Below are positions 34,955-44,789 of a stretch of DNA of 64,000 nt, one piece after another. The position numbers were made by a program, and so were the translations under genes. The stretch is from positions 1 to 64,000 of the forward strand of contig CAYSOX010000001.1 in the NCBI GenBank assembly GCA_964432825.1, given 5' to 3'. Below the pieces are notes generated by a model. It searched no databases, was not told where the DNA came from, and saw only the letters and a list, made by a program, of their open reading frames with translations. Source of the stretch: UMGS1908 sp964432825. Lineage in GTDB: Bacteria > Bacillota > Clostridia > Christensenellales > UBA1242. Numbering within the stretch: position 1 is the stretch's first letter; the number at the start of each line of letters is the position of its first letter.

Positions 34955-37705
34955 ATGGAAAATTTTCGTGAAAATACACAAGAAAATACACAAAATAGTA
35001 ATGGTCAGTCACAAACTATAGGTGTTGGCGGTGGAACGGTTAGCGGAGTGAGAGATAACGGTTTGAACGAATTGATAAGCGAGTTTAAGTCGTTAGAAAA
35101 TGAAAAACAAGCCACGGCAACCACAAATGCAAATAATTCAACAGCCATTGACGAGGTTAAGGGAAATCTTTCCGACCTTACTTTTGATGAGCCGGAAAAT
35201 ACCAGCCTAATTCAAGAGGGTGAAAAATATACACTAAGTCAAGAAGAAAATGACCAAATTGAGAAATATCTTTTAGGTGCAGACGAAGACGATGAAGATG
35301 TTGTGGAATATGTAGACGAAGAAGAGGATGATGAAACTCAAGATGTCGAGACCGAAGAAGAGGTAGAAGAGATTGAAGAAGGCGTCGAAGAAGAAAAGGG
35401 CGAGAGTTTAGCAGAAGCCGAAGAAGAACCTCCAATCATAATTGAAGAGGATGACGAGGATTTTGATTTTGACGACGAAGAATCGGAAATGGACGATTCT
35501 TTTGATGATGAGTTTAATGAAGATAATTCAGACGACCAATTTGACGACGAAGATGACTTTGATGATGAAGTTCTTGATGATGAGGATACCAATGATGAAG
35601 CACTAGACGAAGAAAATTTCGCTAGCGACGAGAATTCTGACAACGAAGATTATACAGCAAGTGAAGAAAATCTTGAAGACGATTCCAAAGACCAAATTGA
35701 GGACTTTAGTGAAGAAGATGAATTGGATGCGGAAGAAGATAATTCAGACACATACAATGAAGATGAAGAAGATATTGATGAAGACGAGAACGACGAAGAA
35801 TATGCCGATTATGAAGACGAGGATGTTGAAGGTGACGGAGAGGGCTATTTGCCGGAGGCAGAAGACTACTCAGAAGACACAGAAGATATTGAAAATGAGA
35901 GTGTTGAAGATGTCGAAAATGAGGATTCTGTTACCGAATCCGACACTCAAGATGGTTTAGTGGGCGATGATGCCGAAGCGGATGCTACAATAGATAATGA
36001 AGAAAATGTAATTAATGATGAAAGTGAAGTGATGGGTGCCGAAACCGAAGAGGCAAACAATCAAATTCAAGACAATGTTTCAGAAAATAATGAAGATATT
36101 GACGATTTAATGCTAGGAGAAGGAGAGGGAAGAGTTGATGAAGTTTCAGAAAGTCAACAACCAAAAGTTGTTTCAGATACTGAATCTTTAGTTCAAACAC
36201 CAACCCAAGCACAGACTACCGAGCAACCAGTTCAACAGCCAGTGCAAACAACCGAACAGCCTCAGATGGTTCAACAACCGGTGCAATATGCAACTGAGCA
36301 GCCTGTACAACAACCGGTGGTACAGCCAATGCCAGCGGTTCAAACATACGAGTCTGAGCAATCACAAACAGCAACACCACAACCAATGGTAAATCAAGTT
36401 GCTCCAGAGCCAGTACAAACGACCGAACCAGTACAAGTTACCAAACCGGTGCAACAACAAACATACACACAACCACAGATGGTAGAGCAACCAGCACAGC
36501 CACAAGTTTATGGACAACCACAAATGGTAGCACAACCGGTTCAACAACCAGTGCAAACAACCGAACAGCCTCAGATGGTTCAACAGCCGGTGCAATATGC
36601 AACTGAGCAGCCTGTACAACAACCGGTGGCTCAACCAGAGCAAGCAGTTCAAACATACGAGCCTGAGCAATCACAAACAGCAACACCACAACCAATGGTA
36701 AATCAAGTTGCTCCAGAGCCAGTGCAAACAACCGAACAGCCTCAGATGGTTCAACAACCGGTGCAATATGCAACCGAACAGCCAGTACAACAACCAACTG
36801 AATCGCAATATATTGTGATGGCAGAGCCACAACAAAACTTGCAACAATCTACGAAAGAGGTAGACACATTCGCTACACAAAGTCAGCCAAATGGGTATGA
36901 AAAAAGTCCTCAAACGGCTGTGAATGTGGAGGATGAAAATAGTCCAGCAAATACAATTACACAAACAGAAGAGGTTAAAAACACCGAAAAGCCAGCAGAA
37001 GAGACTAAAGAAGTTAGATATTTTGCACCGAATGTAACGAGTGCAGACAATTTGAAAGGAAATATAGAAGTTGTTCCATTAGGTATAGAAACCGAACCTG
37101 AAAAAGAAAATGTATATATCAATGTTGATGAGCCATTAGATTCGGGATTTGTAGATGAAGAAGTGGAAGATGAAAATACCACTTTTGGCGTAACTACAAT
37201 AGTTCAGACCCCAAGTGTAGATGAGGTAGATAGTAGAAGTGCGGAATTAAAGGAATTGGAAGAACGCTTGTATACAAGGATAATGTCAAAACTTGCTAAT
37301 ATGAATGTGTCTTCAGCAGACGCGCGTAGTGTGATTTCGTCTGAAACCAGCGGAGTGGAACTTCCAGAAGAAGAGGTAAAATTGGATTTGTCTGCATTTA
37401 AAGGAAAGGTTGAGACCTTCATTCCTCTAGAATCAATACCTCAAGCAACGTGGGAAGATGTCGTAAAAAGAAAGGGTCACCATACTTATCATGTAACATG
37501 TGCTAAGGGTGGCGGATATTTCATTAAAAAGGCAAAAACTCCAAACCCATATGCATTTGTTGAATTAAAAGAAGAGGCATTAGAAGTTGCTAAATGCTAT
37601 GCAAAACGCGAAAAAGCCGAATTGAAGATTCATGATGCCAAGGGTGTTATTGAGCAATCTATGAGTTTTGGTAAAGAAAAGAAAAAACCAGCAAAAAAAT
37701 CTTAA
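34955..37705 (+). CDS. Large acidic and Gln/Pro-repeat protein with DUF2188-like C-terminus
   Basis: A 916-residue protein without signal peptide. Residues about 105-390 are dominated by Asp and Glu. About 400-650 consist of imperfect repeats built on TEQPQMVQQPVQYATEQPVQQP, seen three times. The last 110 residues (HHTYHVTCAKGGGYFIKKAKTPNPY...KREKAELKIHDAKGVIEQSMSFG) resemble the DUF2188 fold, and the tail is basic. A role as a scaffold or condensate former is speculative. GTGAGGTCAAGG precedes the ATG. It is monocistronic with its own promoter. Confidence 0.82.
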   Translation: MENFRENTQENTQNSNGQSQTIGVGGGTVSGVRDNGLNELISEFKSLENEKQATATTNANNSTAIDEVKGNLSDLTFDEPENTSLIQEGEKYTLSQEENDQIEKYLLGADEDDEDVVEYVDEEEDDETQDVETEEEVEEIEEGVEEEKGESLAEAEEEPPIIIEEDDEDFDFDDEESEMDDSFDDEFNEDNSDDQFDDEDDFDDEVLDDEDTNDEALDEENFASDENSDNEDYTASEENLEDDSKDQIEDFSEEDELDAEEDNSDTYNEDEEDIDEDENDEEYADYEDEDVEGDGEGYLPEAEDYSEDTEDIENESVEDVENEDSVTESDTQDGLVGDDAEADATIDNEENVINDESEVMGAETEEANNQIQDNVSENNEDIDDLMLGEGEGRVDEVSESQQPKVVSDTESLVQTPTQAQTTEQPVQQPVQTTEQPQMVQQPVQYATEQPVQQPVVQPMPAVQTYESEQSQTATPQPMVNQVAPEPVQTTEPVQVTKPVQQQTYTQPQMVEQPAQPQVYGQPQMVAQPVQQPVQTTEQPQMVQQPVQYATEQPVQQPVAQPEQAVQTYEPEQSQTATPQPMVNQVAPEPVQTTEQPQMVQQPVQYATEQPVQQPTESQYIVMAEPQQNLQQSTKEVDTFATQSQPNGYEKSPQTAVNVEDENSPANTITQTEEVKNTEKPAEETKEVRYFAPNVTSADNLKGNIEVVPLGIETEPEKENVYINVDEPLDSGFVDEEVEDENTTFGVTTIVQTPSVDEVDSRSAELKELEERLYTRIMSKLANMNVSSADARSVISSETSGVELPEEEVKLDLSAFKGKVETFIPLESIPQATWEDVVKRKGHHTYHVTCAKGGGYFIKKAKTPNPYAFVELKEEALEVAKCYAKREKAELKIHDAKGVIEQSMSFGKEKKKPAKKS

Positions 37706-37718
37706 AATTTTAAAATTA

Positions 37719-37846
37719 AACACAACCCGAACTAGGCGGTGGGGTGCACCCAAAAGTTTGTTAACTTTTAGAGATTCACTTCACAGTAAGCGATTATGTA
37801 GTTGCAAAACTTTTTGCTTCAAGCCTCCAATGGGTTGTGTTTTTTT
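37719..37846 (+). ncRNA. Candidate structured RNA closed by a terminator stem
   Basis: An 11-bp closing stem aaacacaaccc / gggttgtgttt ends in a T-run. It encloses about 100 bases holding further hairpins (ggggtgcaccc, aaagtt-tgtt-aacttt, gcaaaa-ctt-tttgc) and an aggc / gcct pairing. That is more structure than a simple terminator needs. It could be the 3' structure of the acidic-protein mRNA or a separate RNA. Confidence 0.4.
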
Positions 37847-38304
37847 GATGCTTTTATTTATCGTATAGCTTAAGTGTTCGGCTATGATAATATCGCCATA
37901 CTGGGGTTTGGGGTGGTTGGTAGAAAAAGCTTCTAGGGTAAGTTTTTATGGGATAATTTAAAAATGTTTACAATAAAAGGTGGAGAGTAAATTTTCTCAA
38001 AATCGCTTCAATAGACAGAAGTTCGGTGTGGCTATTTATTTAATTTTTGGAAAGAACCCAAAGAGGAAGGTTCTTTAATTATGGTTTGGTGCTTTTAAAT
38101 GCTAAAAATCTTTGTTAGGGCGGAAAAAGGCTTTAGATGTTAAAAAGTTTTTGTTATGGGCAGAGGGAATACTTTAGGTGTTTAGAAGTATTTCGTCGGG
38201 GTGGAGAAGAGGTTTGAAATGTTAAGAAGTTTTGGGGCTTATTTAGAAAAAGTGTTTCAAAGGGTCGCAATGATAAATTTTTATAAAAAAATATTATACA
38301 GTTG

Positions 38305-38334
38305 TTGACAAAATGGTTAGTTTGGTGTTATTAT
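38305..38334 (+). promoter_or_regulatory. Promoter with flanking inverted repeat
   Basis: TTGACA, an 18-base spacer and TATTAT. The promoter is framed by the inverted repeat cagttgtt (38299-38306) / aacaactg (38341-38348), which could be an operator. Confidence 0.6.
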
Positions 38335-38368
38335 ACCATTAACAACTGCAAAATGGGAGTGATAAGTT

Positions 38369-38875
38369 ATGATGGATGGAAACAAAAAAATAGAAAATAT
38401 GTCAATTCGGGATTTATTAAGACTTATTGCTAGTGGCAAATTGAATGTTTTGCAAATGGATTATGTCAATGATATTTTAAATCAGAAAAGAAATGTAGCA
38501 TATGAGAATTTCTTTTCATTGGAAACCGACAAAGAAAGAGAGGCTTGGCTATTAGAAAATGCCGAAGAACTTGGTGAAATTATGACCAAAAGTTTTGAAA
38601 TGTTTTTATCTAAAGAGTTTCAAGACTGGAAAAAGGGTGTGGACAAAATGAATTTTCAAGAGTTAAGGTCAGAAAGTGAAAGACTTAAAAAGGAAATTCA
38701 ATTAGGAAAAGCATCGGAAAATATGTTAAACTATGTAGAGCAGGCAATTGCTTATTTAAGTTCATCGGGTGCCATAGATAGAAACAGTTCAGACGAAAGA
38801 ACAGGTTTAAATGGTGATTTTTCTAATCTAAAGCATCACACAGATATGTACCAAGACTGGGAACGCTTAATTTAA
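38369..38875 (+). CDS. Hypothetical protein
   Basis: A 168-residue soluble, charged, mostly helical protein with no recognised family. The first 40 residues (MSIRDLLRLIASGKLNVLQMDYVNDIL) suggest a helix-turn-helix-like or protein-binding segment. The middle is rich in Glu and Lys with coiled-coil character (ELRSESERLKKEIQLGK). GGGAGTGATAAG precedes two consecutive ATG codons, and either could be used. It is isolated between two long non-coding regions with its own promoter. Confidence 0.7.
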   Translation: MMDGNKKIENMSIRDLLRLIASGKLNVLQMDYVNDILNQKRNVAYENFFSLETDKEREAWLLENAEELGEIMTKSFEMFLSKEFQDWKKGVDKMNFQELRSESERLKKEIQLGKASENMLNYVEQAIAYLSSSGAIDRNSSDERTGLNGDFSNLKHHTDMYQDWERLI

Positions 38876-38940
38876 CTCCCTTTTAAAATACATAAAGAAT
38901 TTATTTTTATCGGCAAAAATTTTTATATAAATGTTTAATT

Positions 38941-39058
38941 AAAACAATTAGGAAAGTCCTAGCCTCCTTATTTAGAGTTAAGTAGGAACTAAACAAGAAT
39001 TAGGAAAGTCCTAGCCTGTAAGTAGGAAGCAAAAAAGACTGGGAAAGTATAAGCCCTA
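38941..39058. repeat. Three interspersed direct repeats (aggaaagtcctagcc)
   Basis: The core attaggaaagtcctagcct occurs exactly at about 38948 and again at about 39000. A degenerate third copy (ctgggaaagtataagccc) lies at about 39038. Each core can fold as agga-aag-tcct, and gtagga(a) follows each of the first two. Confidence 0.6.
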
Positions 39059-39068
39059 AAGTTTAAAC

Positions 39069-39124
39069 AAAAAGTCCACAATTGAAATAAACTCATTAAG
39101 GGTAGATTTCAAAGTGGGCTTTTA
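39069..39124 (+). terminator. Terminator hairpin in the pre-uvrB region
   Basis: Stem aaaagtccac / gtgggctttt, extended by ttgaaat / atttcaa, with a T-rich end. Confidence 0.65.
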
Positions 39125-39937
39125 TTGTTGTTGGTTTTGGGAAATTGCTTTAGTGCCTTATGGTAAAAGTTTTTTAACAAACTTAACATATTAGAACAAA
39201 TTTATAGTTCAAACAAGTCTCTCTTAATATAATTCAGAGACAATCTCCTTTATGACCCCAATACGATACAATCTTATTTTTGGTCATTTTTATTTCAAAA
39301 GTCAGTGATTTTATTGAAAATTTTTATTGCAAACTTTAAAAATATTTTTATAGAACAATACAAATTTAGAAAATTTATGTTACAATGAAATAAGGAGTTA
39401 AAACAAAAAAAGGGAAGGGAGTTAGAAATAATTTTTTATCCATGGTTTAAATGGTGATACATTAGAGTGTTGAGGATAAGATGTAAAAAAAAATTGAGAG
39501 CAATGTTCAAGGTGGGCGAAGAGGTTTTTCTTTTGGTGAGAAAATAAAATGGGGTTACAAAGGATTGTAGTTTAATGATTTAATGCTTGATTGTGCTACA
39601 AATAATTAAATTTAACAGAGGGAGGGTGGTGTTTGGTCTGTCGATAAAAACCAAAGAAGTGGTGTAAATCCTTGTAATTTAGCGGTGTTATGTTACACAT
39701 AATAGTGCGAGTGCTGAATAATTAGCCAAATTATGGGGAAATTAAGATTGTAACGGTTTCATTTTATTGTTTTAAGATAAAAGATGTGCAAGGCTGTAAA
39801 AAAATAATTGATGTTTAAGATTTTAAGTGGTGTTAATGTTAATTTTTTAGAAGCGGAAGCCGTGAGTGTATTAATTAAAAATGGTTGTAACAAAAAATAT
39901 TAAATATCGACAAAAATGTAAAAAAATTAAAAATACC

Positions 39938-39966
39938 TTGATAAAATCTTATTGTTAATATATAAT
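39938..39966 (+). promoter_or_regulatory. Promoter of uvrBA
   Basis: TTGATA, a 17-base spacer and TATAAT, 32 bases before the uvrB start. No clear LexA (SOS box) site is seen around it. Confidence 0.8.
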
Positions 39967-39998
39967 TGAACCATAATAGTTGAGGGGGGGGGTAAAGA

Positions 39999-41957
39999 TT
40001 GGAAGAGAAAAAATTTAAACTAGTAAGTAAATTTAAGCCAACCGGAGACCAACCTCAAGCGATTGAAAAATTGGTAGAGGGTTTAAATGACGGGCTTTCC
40101 ACCGAAGTGCTTTTAGGTGTTACCGGAAGTGGAAAGACTTTTACTATGGCCAATATTATTGAAAGGGTGCAACGACCAACCTTAATTATTGCCCATAATA
40201 AGACGCTTGCCGCCCAACTTTGCAATGAATTTCGTGAACTTTTTCCAGAAAATTCGGTAAATTATTTTGTAAGTTATTATGATTATTACCAGCCCGAGGC
40301 GTATATTGCAAGTTCGGATACATATATAGAAAAAGAATTGAGCATAAATGATGAAATTGACCGAATGAGGCATAGCGCAACATGTAGTTTGTTTGAACGA
40401 AAAGATGTAATAATAGTGGCATCTGTTTCTTGCATATATGGGCTTGGAGAACCTAAAGAATATGCATCGCAGGCGATATCCATAAGAAAGGACTCAACAC
40501 TTGATAGGGAGGTTTTAATCAGAAAACTTATAGATATCCAATACAAGCGAAATGATATAGATTTTGCAAGAGGCTGTTTTAGGTCCCGCGGTGATGTGGT
40601 GGAAATATTTCCGTCAAATAGTGCCGAAAGAACGATAAGAGTTGAGTTTTTTGGAGACGAAGTGGACGGGATATATGAAATTGAGCAGGTTACCGGCAAT
40701 AAATTGTTATCGCTTGAACATGTTGCGATTTTCCCAGCAACACATTATGCCGTGAATAATGACACTAAAGAACTTGCACTAAAGCAGATAGAAGAGGATA
40801 TGGAAAAGCAAGTTAAGTTTTTTGAGAGTCAAGGAAAACTTATAGAGGCACAGCGAATTAGAGAGCGTGTGAGTTATGATATTGAAATGATTCGAGAAAT
40901 GGGCTACACTTCAGGAATAGAAAACTATTCAAGATATTTTGATGGAAGAAGTCCGGGTGAAAAGCCATATACCTTGTTTGATTATTTGCCCGATGATTAT
41001 TTATTGATGATAGATGAAAGCCATATAACAATCCCGCAAATTAGAGGGATGTTTAATGGCGACAAAGCCCGAAAGGACAGTTTGGTTGGGTATGGTTTTA
41101 GACTTCCATCCGCATATGATAACCGCCCATTAAAATTTAATGAGTTTGAAGACCACATATCTCAGTTGATTTGTGTTTCGGCAACCCCAGGAGAGTATGA
41201 AATGGAGCGGGCAGATAAAGTTGTGGAGCAAATTATTCGCCCAACCGGTTTATTGGACCCACTAGTTGAGGTGAGAAAAACCGAAAACCAGATTGAAAAT
41301 TTGATGGCTGAAATGCAAAAGGTGATAGAAAGTGGTGGCAGAGTTTTGGTTACCACACTTACAAAGAAAATGGCAGAAAAGTTAAGTGAATACTTAAAAA
41401 CAGCCGGTTTTAAGGTGACCTATTTGCATAGTGAGATTACCACCTTAGAGCGAATGGAAATTATAAATGGTTTAAGAGAGGGAAAAACAGATATAATTGT
41501 TGGTATAAACCTTTTAAGAGAGGGGTTGGATCTTCCCGAGGTGAAACTTGTAGCCATTTTAGATGCAGATAAAGAAGGCTTTTTAAGAAGTGAAGGTGCT
41601 TTAATTCAAACAATAGGGCGAACGGCAAGAAATTCAGAGGGGCGAGTAATTATGTATGCCGATGTTATGACCGAAAGTATGAGGCACGCCATTGATGAAA
41701 CAAATAGGCGTCGAAAAATACAAGATGATTACAATAAAGCACATGGCATAACACCAAAAACCATAATTAAAGACATTGCGCCAAGCCTACTAATAAGCAA
41801 AAAAGTGAAAGAAAATAAAGCAAGCAGAAAGGAAATCCCAGCATTGATTAAGGCCATGCAAAAGGAAATGAATCAAGCCGTGAAAGAATTAAATTTTGAA
41901 AAGGCTATTGAATTAAGAGATAAAATAAAAGAGTATGAAAGTGAATTAGGGGAATGA
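39999..41957 (+). CDS. uvrB: Excinuclease ABC subunit B
   Basis: UvrB verifies DNA damage in nucleotide excision repair, loading from UvrA and recruiting UvrC. Helicase motifs are visible: TGSGKTFTMANII (Walker A), the YYDYYQPEAYIASSDTYIEKE beta-hairpin region that clamps the strand, LLMIDESH, INLLREGLDLPEV and QTIGRTARN. The C-terminal UvrC-interacting coiled coil is MQKEMNQAVKELNFEKAIELRDKIKE. The start is TTG, directly behind a run of eight or more G that acts as ribosome site. Length 652 is normal. The uvrA start overlaps its stop. Confidence 0.97.
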   Translation: MEEKKFKLVSKFKPTGDQPQAIEKLVEGLNDGLSTEVLLGVTGSGKTFTMANIIERVQRPTLIIAHNKTLAAQLCNEFRELFPENSVNYFVSYYDYYQPEAYIASSDTYIEKELSINDEIDRMRHSATCSLFERKDVIIVASVSCIYGLGEPKEYASQAISIRKDSTLDREVLIRKLIDIQYKRNDIDFARGCFRSRGDVVEIFPSNSAERTIRVEFFGDEVDGIYEIEQVTGNKLLSLEHVAIFPATHYAVNNDTKELALKQIEEDMEKQVKFFESQGKLIEAQRIRERVSYDIEMIREMGYTSGIENYSRYFDGRSPGEKPYTLFDYLPDDYLLMIDESHITIPQIRGMFNGDKARKDSLVGYGFRLPSAYDNRPLKFNEFEDHISQLICVSATPGEYEMERADKVVEQIIRPTGLLDPLVEVRKTENQIENLMAEMQKVIESGGRVLVTTLTKKMAEKLSEYLKTAGFKVTYLHSEITTLERMEIINGLREGKTDIIVGINLLREGLDLPEVKLVAILDADKEGFLRSEGALIQTIGRTARNSEGRVIMYADVMTESMRHAIDETNRRRKIQDDYNKAHGITPKTIIKDIAPSLLISKKVKENKASRKEIPALIKAMQKEMNQAVKELNFEKAIELRDKIKEYESELGE

Positions 41958-44779
41958 TTGTGGAAAACGATTTTATTAAAATTCGAGGAGCAAGAGAAAA
42001 TAACCTCAAAAATATTAATATTGATATTCCAAGGAATAAATTTGTTGTTCTTACCGGACTTTCGGGGTCGGGGAAGTCGTCGCTTGCATTTGATACAATA
42101 TTTGCCGAGGGTCAGCGAAGATATATGGAAAGTTTGTCTAGTTATGCTAGGCAGTTTTTAGGAATGATGCAAAAACCGGATGTTGACCAAATAGAAGGCT
42201 TATCGCCAGCCATTGCAATTGACCAAAAGACCACAAGTAAAAACCCGCGTTCTACGGTTGGTACGGTCACCGAAGTTTACGATTATTACCGACTTTTGTT
42301 TGCAAGTATTGGTCACATTTATTGCCCAAATTGTAAAAAAGAGATTGTAAGTAGCACAGCCGAACAAATAGTAAACCAAATTTTAGGGCTTGCCGAGGGT
42401 ACAAAGTTTTGGGTTTTAGCACCCACAATAAGAGGTCGTAAGGGTGAGTATACAAAGTTGCTTGAAAGTTACAAAAAAGCAGGCTTTATGCGTGTTCAAG
42501 TGGATGATATTGAGTATACATTAGATGAGCAAATCCCCTTAGATAAAAACAAAAAACACACAATAAATGTTGTTGTTGACCGACTTATTATGCGTGAAAA
42601 TATAACCACAAGACTAACCGAAGCCGTTGAAACAGCATTAAAACTTGCCGACGGGTTGGTGATAGTTAAAACTGAAACGGGCGAAAGATTGTATTCTTCA
42701 AAAAATTGTTGTCCAACTTGCGGTTTTTCTTTAGGCGAGTTAAATTCCAGACTTTTCAGTTTTAATGCACCGTTTGGCGCCTGCAAAACTTGTATGGGAT
42801 TAGGTTTTAGAACAATAATTGACGAAAATTTATTAATACCGGATAAGAATTTAAGTTTAAATGAGGGTGCAATCAAAACTTTTGGTTGGGGCGATATGGG
42901 AATGGCATCAATGTATTACAAGGGGCTTGCAAAATTGTATAACTTCAGTTTAGATACTCCAGTAAATCAATTGCCTAGCGAAATTTTAAACATATTGCTT
43001 TATGGAACCGACCAAAAAATTGATTTATCTTATCAAACGGCAAATTATAAGGGGGAATATAAGGGTAGATTTGACGGAATTATACCAAGTTTGCTTCGAA
43101 AATATAAAGACACAACAAGCGATTTTACGCGTGGTGAAATAGAAAAATTAATGATAGAAAGCGAGTGTCCCGATTGTAAAGGTAAAAGATTAAACACATT
43201 GGCACTTTCGGTTAAAGTTAACGGAAAAACGATTGTAGATGTGTGTGAAATGAGTGTAAAAAAAGAGTTGGAATGGGTTGAAAACCTCAATTTAACTTCA
43301 ACTGAGCAAAAAATAAGTGCTATGATCATCAAAGAAATTAAAGCAAGATTAAAGTTTTTAATAGATGTTGGATTGGATTATTTAACACTAATGCGTGCAA
43401 GTGCAACTTTAAGCGGAGGCGAAGCACAAAGAATTAGGCTTGCCACTCAAATAGGCAGTGGACTAGTTGGGGTAACCTACATATTAGATGAACCAAGCAT
43501 AGGTTTGCATCCAAGAGATACCGAAAAATTAATAAGAACTTTGGAGCACTTAAGGGATTTAGGCAACACCGTATTGGTTGTCGAGCACGACGAAGAAACG
43601 ATGAGGCGGGCAGATTACTTGATAGATATAGGTAGAGGTGCTGGAGTTAACGGCGGAAAAGTTGTTGCAGCCGGAACTCCAGAGGAAGTTTCAAACACCG
43701 AGGGTAGTATAACGGGTGAGTATTTGAGCGGTAGAAGACAAATCCCCGTGCCAACCAAAAGGAGAACTCCAAGTGGAGAACTGGTGCTTTTAGGTTGTAA
43801 GCAAAACAACTTAAAAAACATTGATGTAACCATTCCACTAGGTGTTATGTCTGTCGTAACAGGTGTCAGCGGAAGCGGGAAAAGTAGTTTAATAAACGAA
43901 ATCTTATACCCACACCTTGCAAATGTTTTAAACCCAAATTCGCATTTAAAAGAGGGTAACTTTGAAGATATTTTAGGCGTGGAACAATTAGACAAAGTGG
44001 TGGTTATTGACCAGACTCCAATAGGTCGAACCCCTCGAAGTAACCCCGCAACATATACCGGATTGTTCACCAACATTCGTGACCTATTTGCATCAACTCC
44101 CGATGCCAAAGCGCGTGGATATTCTAGCGGAAGATTTAGTTTTAACATAAAGGGCGGAAGATGTGAAGCCTGCGGGGGCGACGGCTTGCACAAAATTGAA
44201 ATGCATTTTTTGCCCGATGTGTATGTGACCTGCGAAGATTGTGACGGAAAAAGGTATAACCACGAAACATTGGAGGTTATGTATAAAGGCAAAAATATTA
44301 GCGATATATTGAATTTAACAGTAGAAGAAGCGGTTAAGTTCTTTGAAAATTTGCCTCAATTAAAAAATAAATTGCAAGCATTGTATGATGTTGGTTTAGG
44401 CTATATAAAACTTGGTCAACCCGCAACAACTTTAAGCGGTGGCGAGGCACAACGAGTTAAACTTGCAACCGAACTTTCTAAACGCCCAACAGGTAAAACG
44501 ATTTATATTTTAGATGAGCCAACAACGGGGTTGCACACCCATGATGTGGCAAAACTGTTAGAAATTTTAAACCGCTTAACATTAGGTGGAAATTCAGTTG
44601 TTTTGATAGAACACAATTTGGATTGCATAAAGCAAGCCGATTATATCATTGATTTAGGTGTAGAGGGCGGTGAAAAAGGTGGGAATATTGTAGCCGTCGG
44701 AACCCCAGAAGAAATTGTAAAATGCAAAAAGAGTTTAACAGGACAAGCATTAAAAAGTGTTTTAAAAGTTAGTAAATAA
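41954..44779 (+). CDS. uvrA: Excinuclease ABC subunit A
   Basis: UvrA dimer scans DNA for lesions. Two ABC modules are visible: GLSGSGKSSLAFDT with LSGGEAQRIRLA and ILDEPSIGLHPRD, and GVSGSGKSSLINE with LSGGEAQRVKLA and ILDEPTTGLHTHD. Zinc-binding cysteines occur in CPNCKKE, CPDCKGK, CEACGGDG and CEDCDGKRYN. The length (941 residues) is standard. ATG at 41954 overlaps the uvrB stop as ATGA. The AGGGG site is better spaced for the in-frame GTG at 41960, so that may be the real start. Confidence 0.97.
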   Translation: MIVENDFIKIRGARENNLKNINIDIPRNKFVVLTGLSGSGKSSLAFDTIFAEGQRRYMESLSSYARQFLGMMQKPDVDQIEGLSPAIAIDQKTTSKNPRSTVGTVTEVYDYYRLLFASIGHIYCPNCKKEIVSSTAEQIVNQILGLAEGTKFWVLAPTIRGRKGEYTKLLESYKKAGFMRVQVDDIEYTLDEQIPLDKNKKHTINVVVDRLIMRENITTRLTEAVETALKLADGLVIVKTETGERLYSSKNCCPTCGFSLGELNSRLFSFNAPFGACKTCMGLGFRTIIDENLLIPDKNLSLNEGAIKTFGWGDMGMASMYYKGLAKLYNFSLDTPVNQLPSEILNILLYGTDQKIDLSYQTANYKGEYKGRFDGIIPSLLRKYKDTTSDFTRGEIEKLMIESECPDCKGKRLNTLALSVKVNGKTIVDVCEMSVKKELEWVENLNLTSTEQKISAMIIKEIKARLKFLIDVGLDYLTLMRASATLSGGEAQRIRLATQIGSGLVGVTYILDEPSIGLHPRDTEKLIRTLEHLRDLGNTVLVVEHDEETMRRADYLIDIGRGAGVNGGKVVAAGTPEEVSNTEGSITGEYLSGRRQIPVPTKRRTPSGELVLLGCKQNNLKNIDVTIPLGVMSVVTGVSGSGKSSLINEILYPHLANVLNPNSHLKEGNFEDILGVEQLDKVVVIDQTPIGRTPRSNPATYTGLFTNIRDLFASTPDAKARGYSSGRFSFNIKGGRCEACGGDGLHKIEMHFLPDVYVTCEDCDGKRYNHETLEVMYKGKNISDILNLTVEEAVKFFENLPQLKNKLQALYDVGLGYIKLGQPATTLSGGEAQRVKLATELSKRPTGKTIYILDEPTTGLHTHDVAKLLEILNRLTLGGNSVVLIEHNLDCIKQADYIIDLGVEGGEKGGNIVAVGTPEEIVKCKKSLTGQALKSVLKVSK

Positions 44780-44789
44780 AGGGCTTATT

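Larger units (their letters stand above)
37706..38368. other. Non-coding stretch with a structured element
   Basis: The first 140 bases form a large closed structure (37719-37846). The remainder has no gene and no clear repeat until the promoter at 38305. The phrase aatgttaagaagtttttg recurs loosely (about 38098-38235) but is too degenerate to define as a repeat. Confidence 0.5.
38876..39998. other. 1.1-kb non-coding stretch before uvrB
   Basis: It holds three related direct repeats (38941-39058), a terminator hairpin (39069-39124) and the uvrB promoter (39938-39966). The section 39130-39930 is A/T-rich. I see promoter-like TTACAAT near 39381 and Shine-Dalgarno-like TAAGGAG near 39391, but no open frame follows. 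Confidence 0.5.

Noticed and set aside
35178..36964. Long open frames opposite and beside the acidic repeat gene
   Set aside because: They mirror its GAA/GAT and CAA/CCA repeats (poly-Ser, poly-Leu translations) and have no ribosome sites.
38948..39020. taggaaagtcctagcct resembles the P4 strand of RNase P RNA (gaggaaagtcc)
   Set aside because: It occurs twice, the matching 3' P4 strand is not found, and the region to the terminator is only about 180 bases. Not an RNase P gene.
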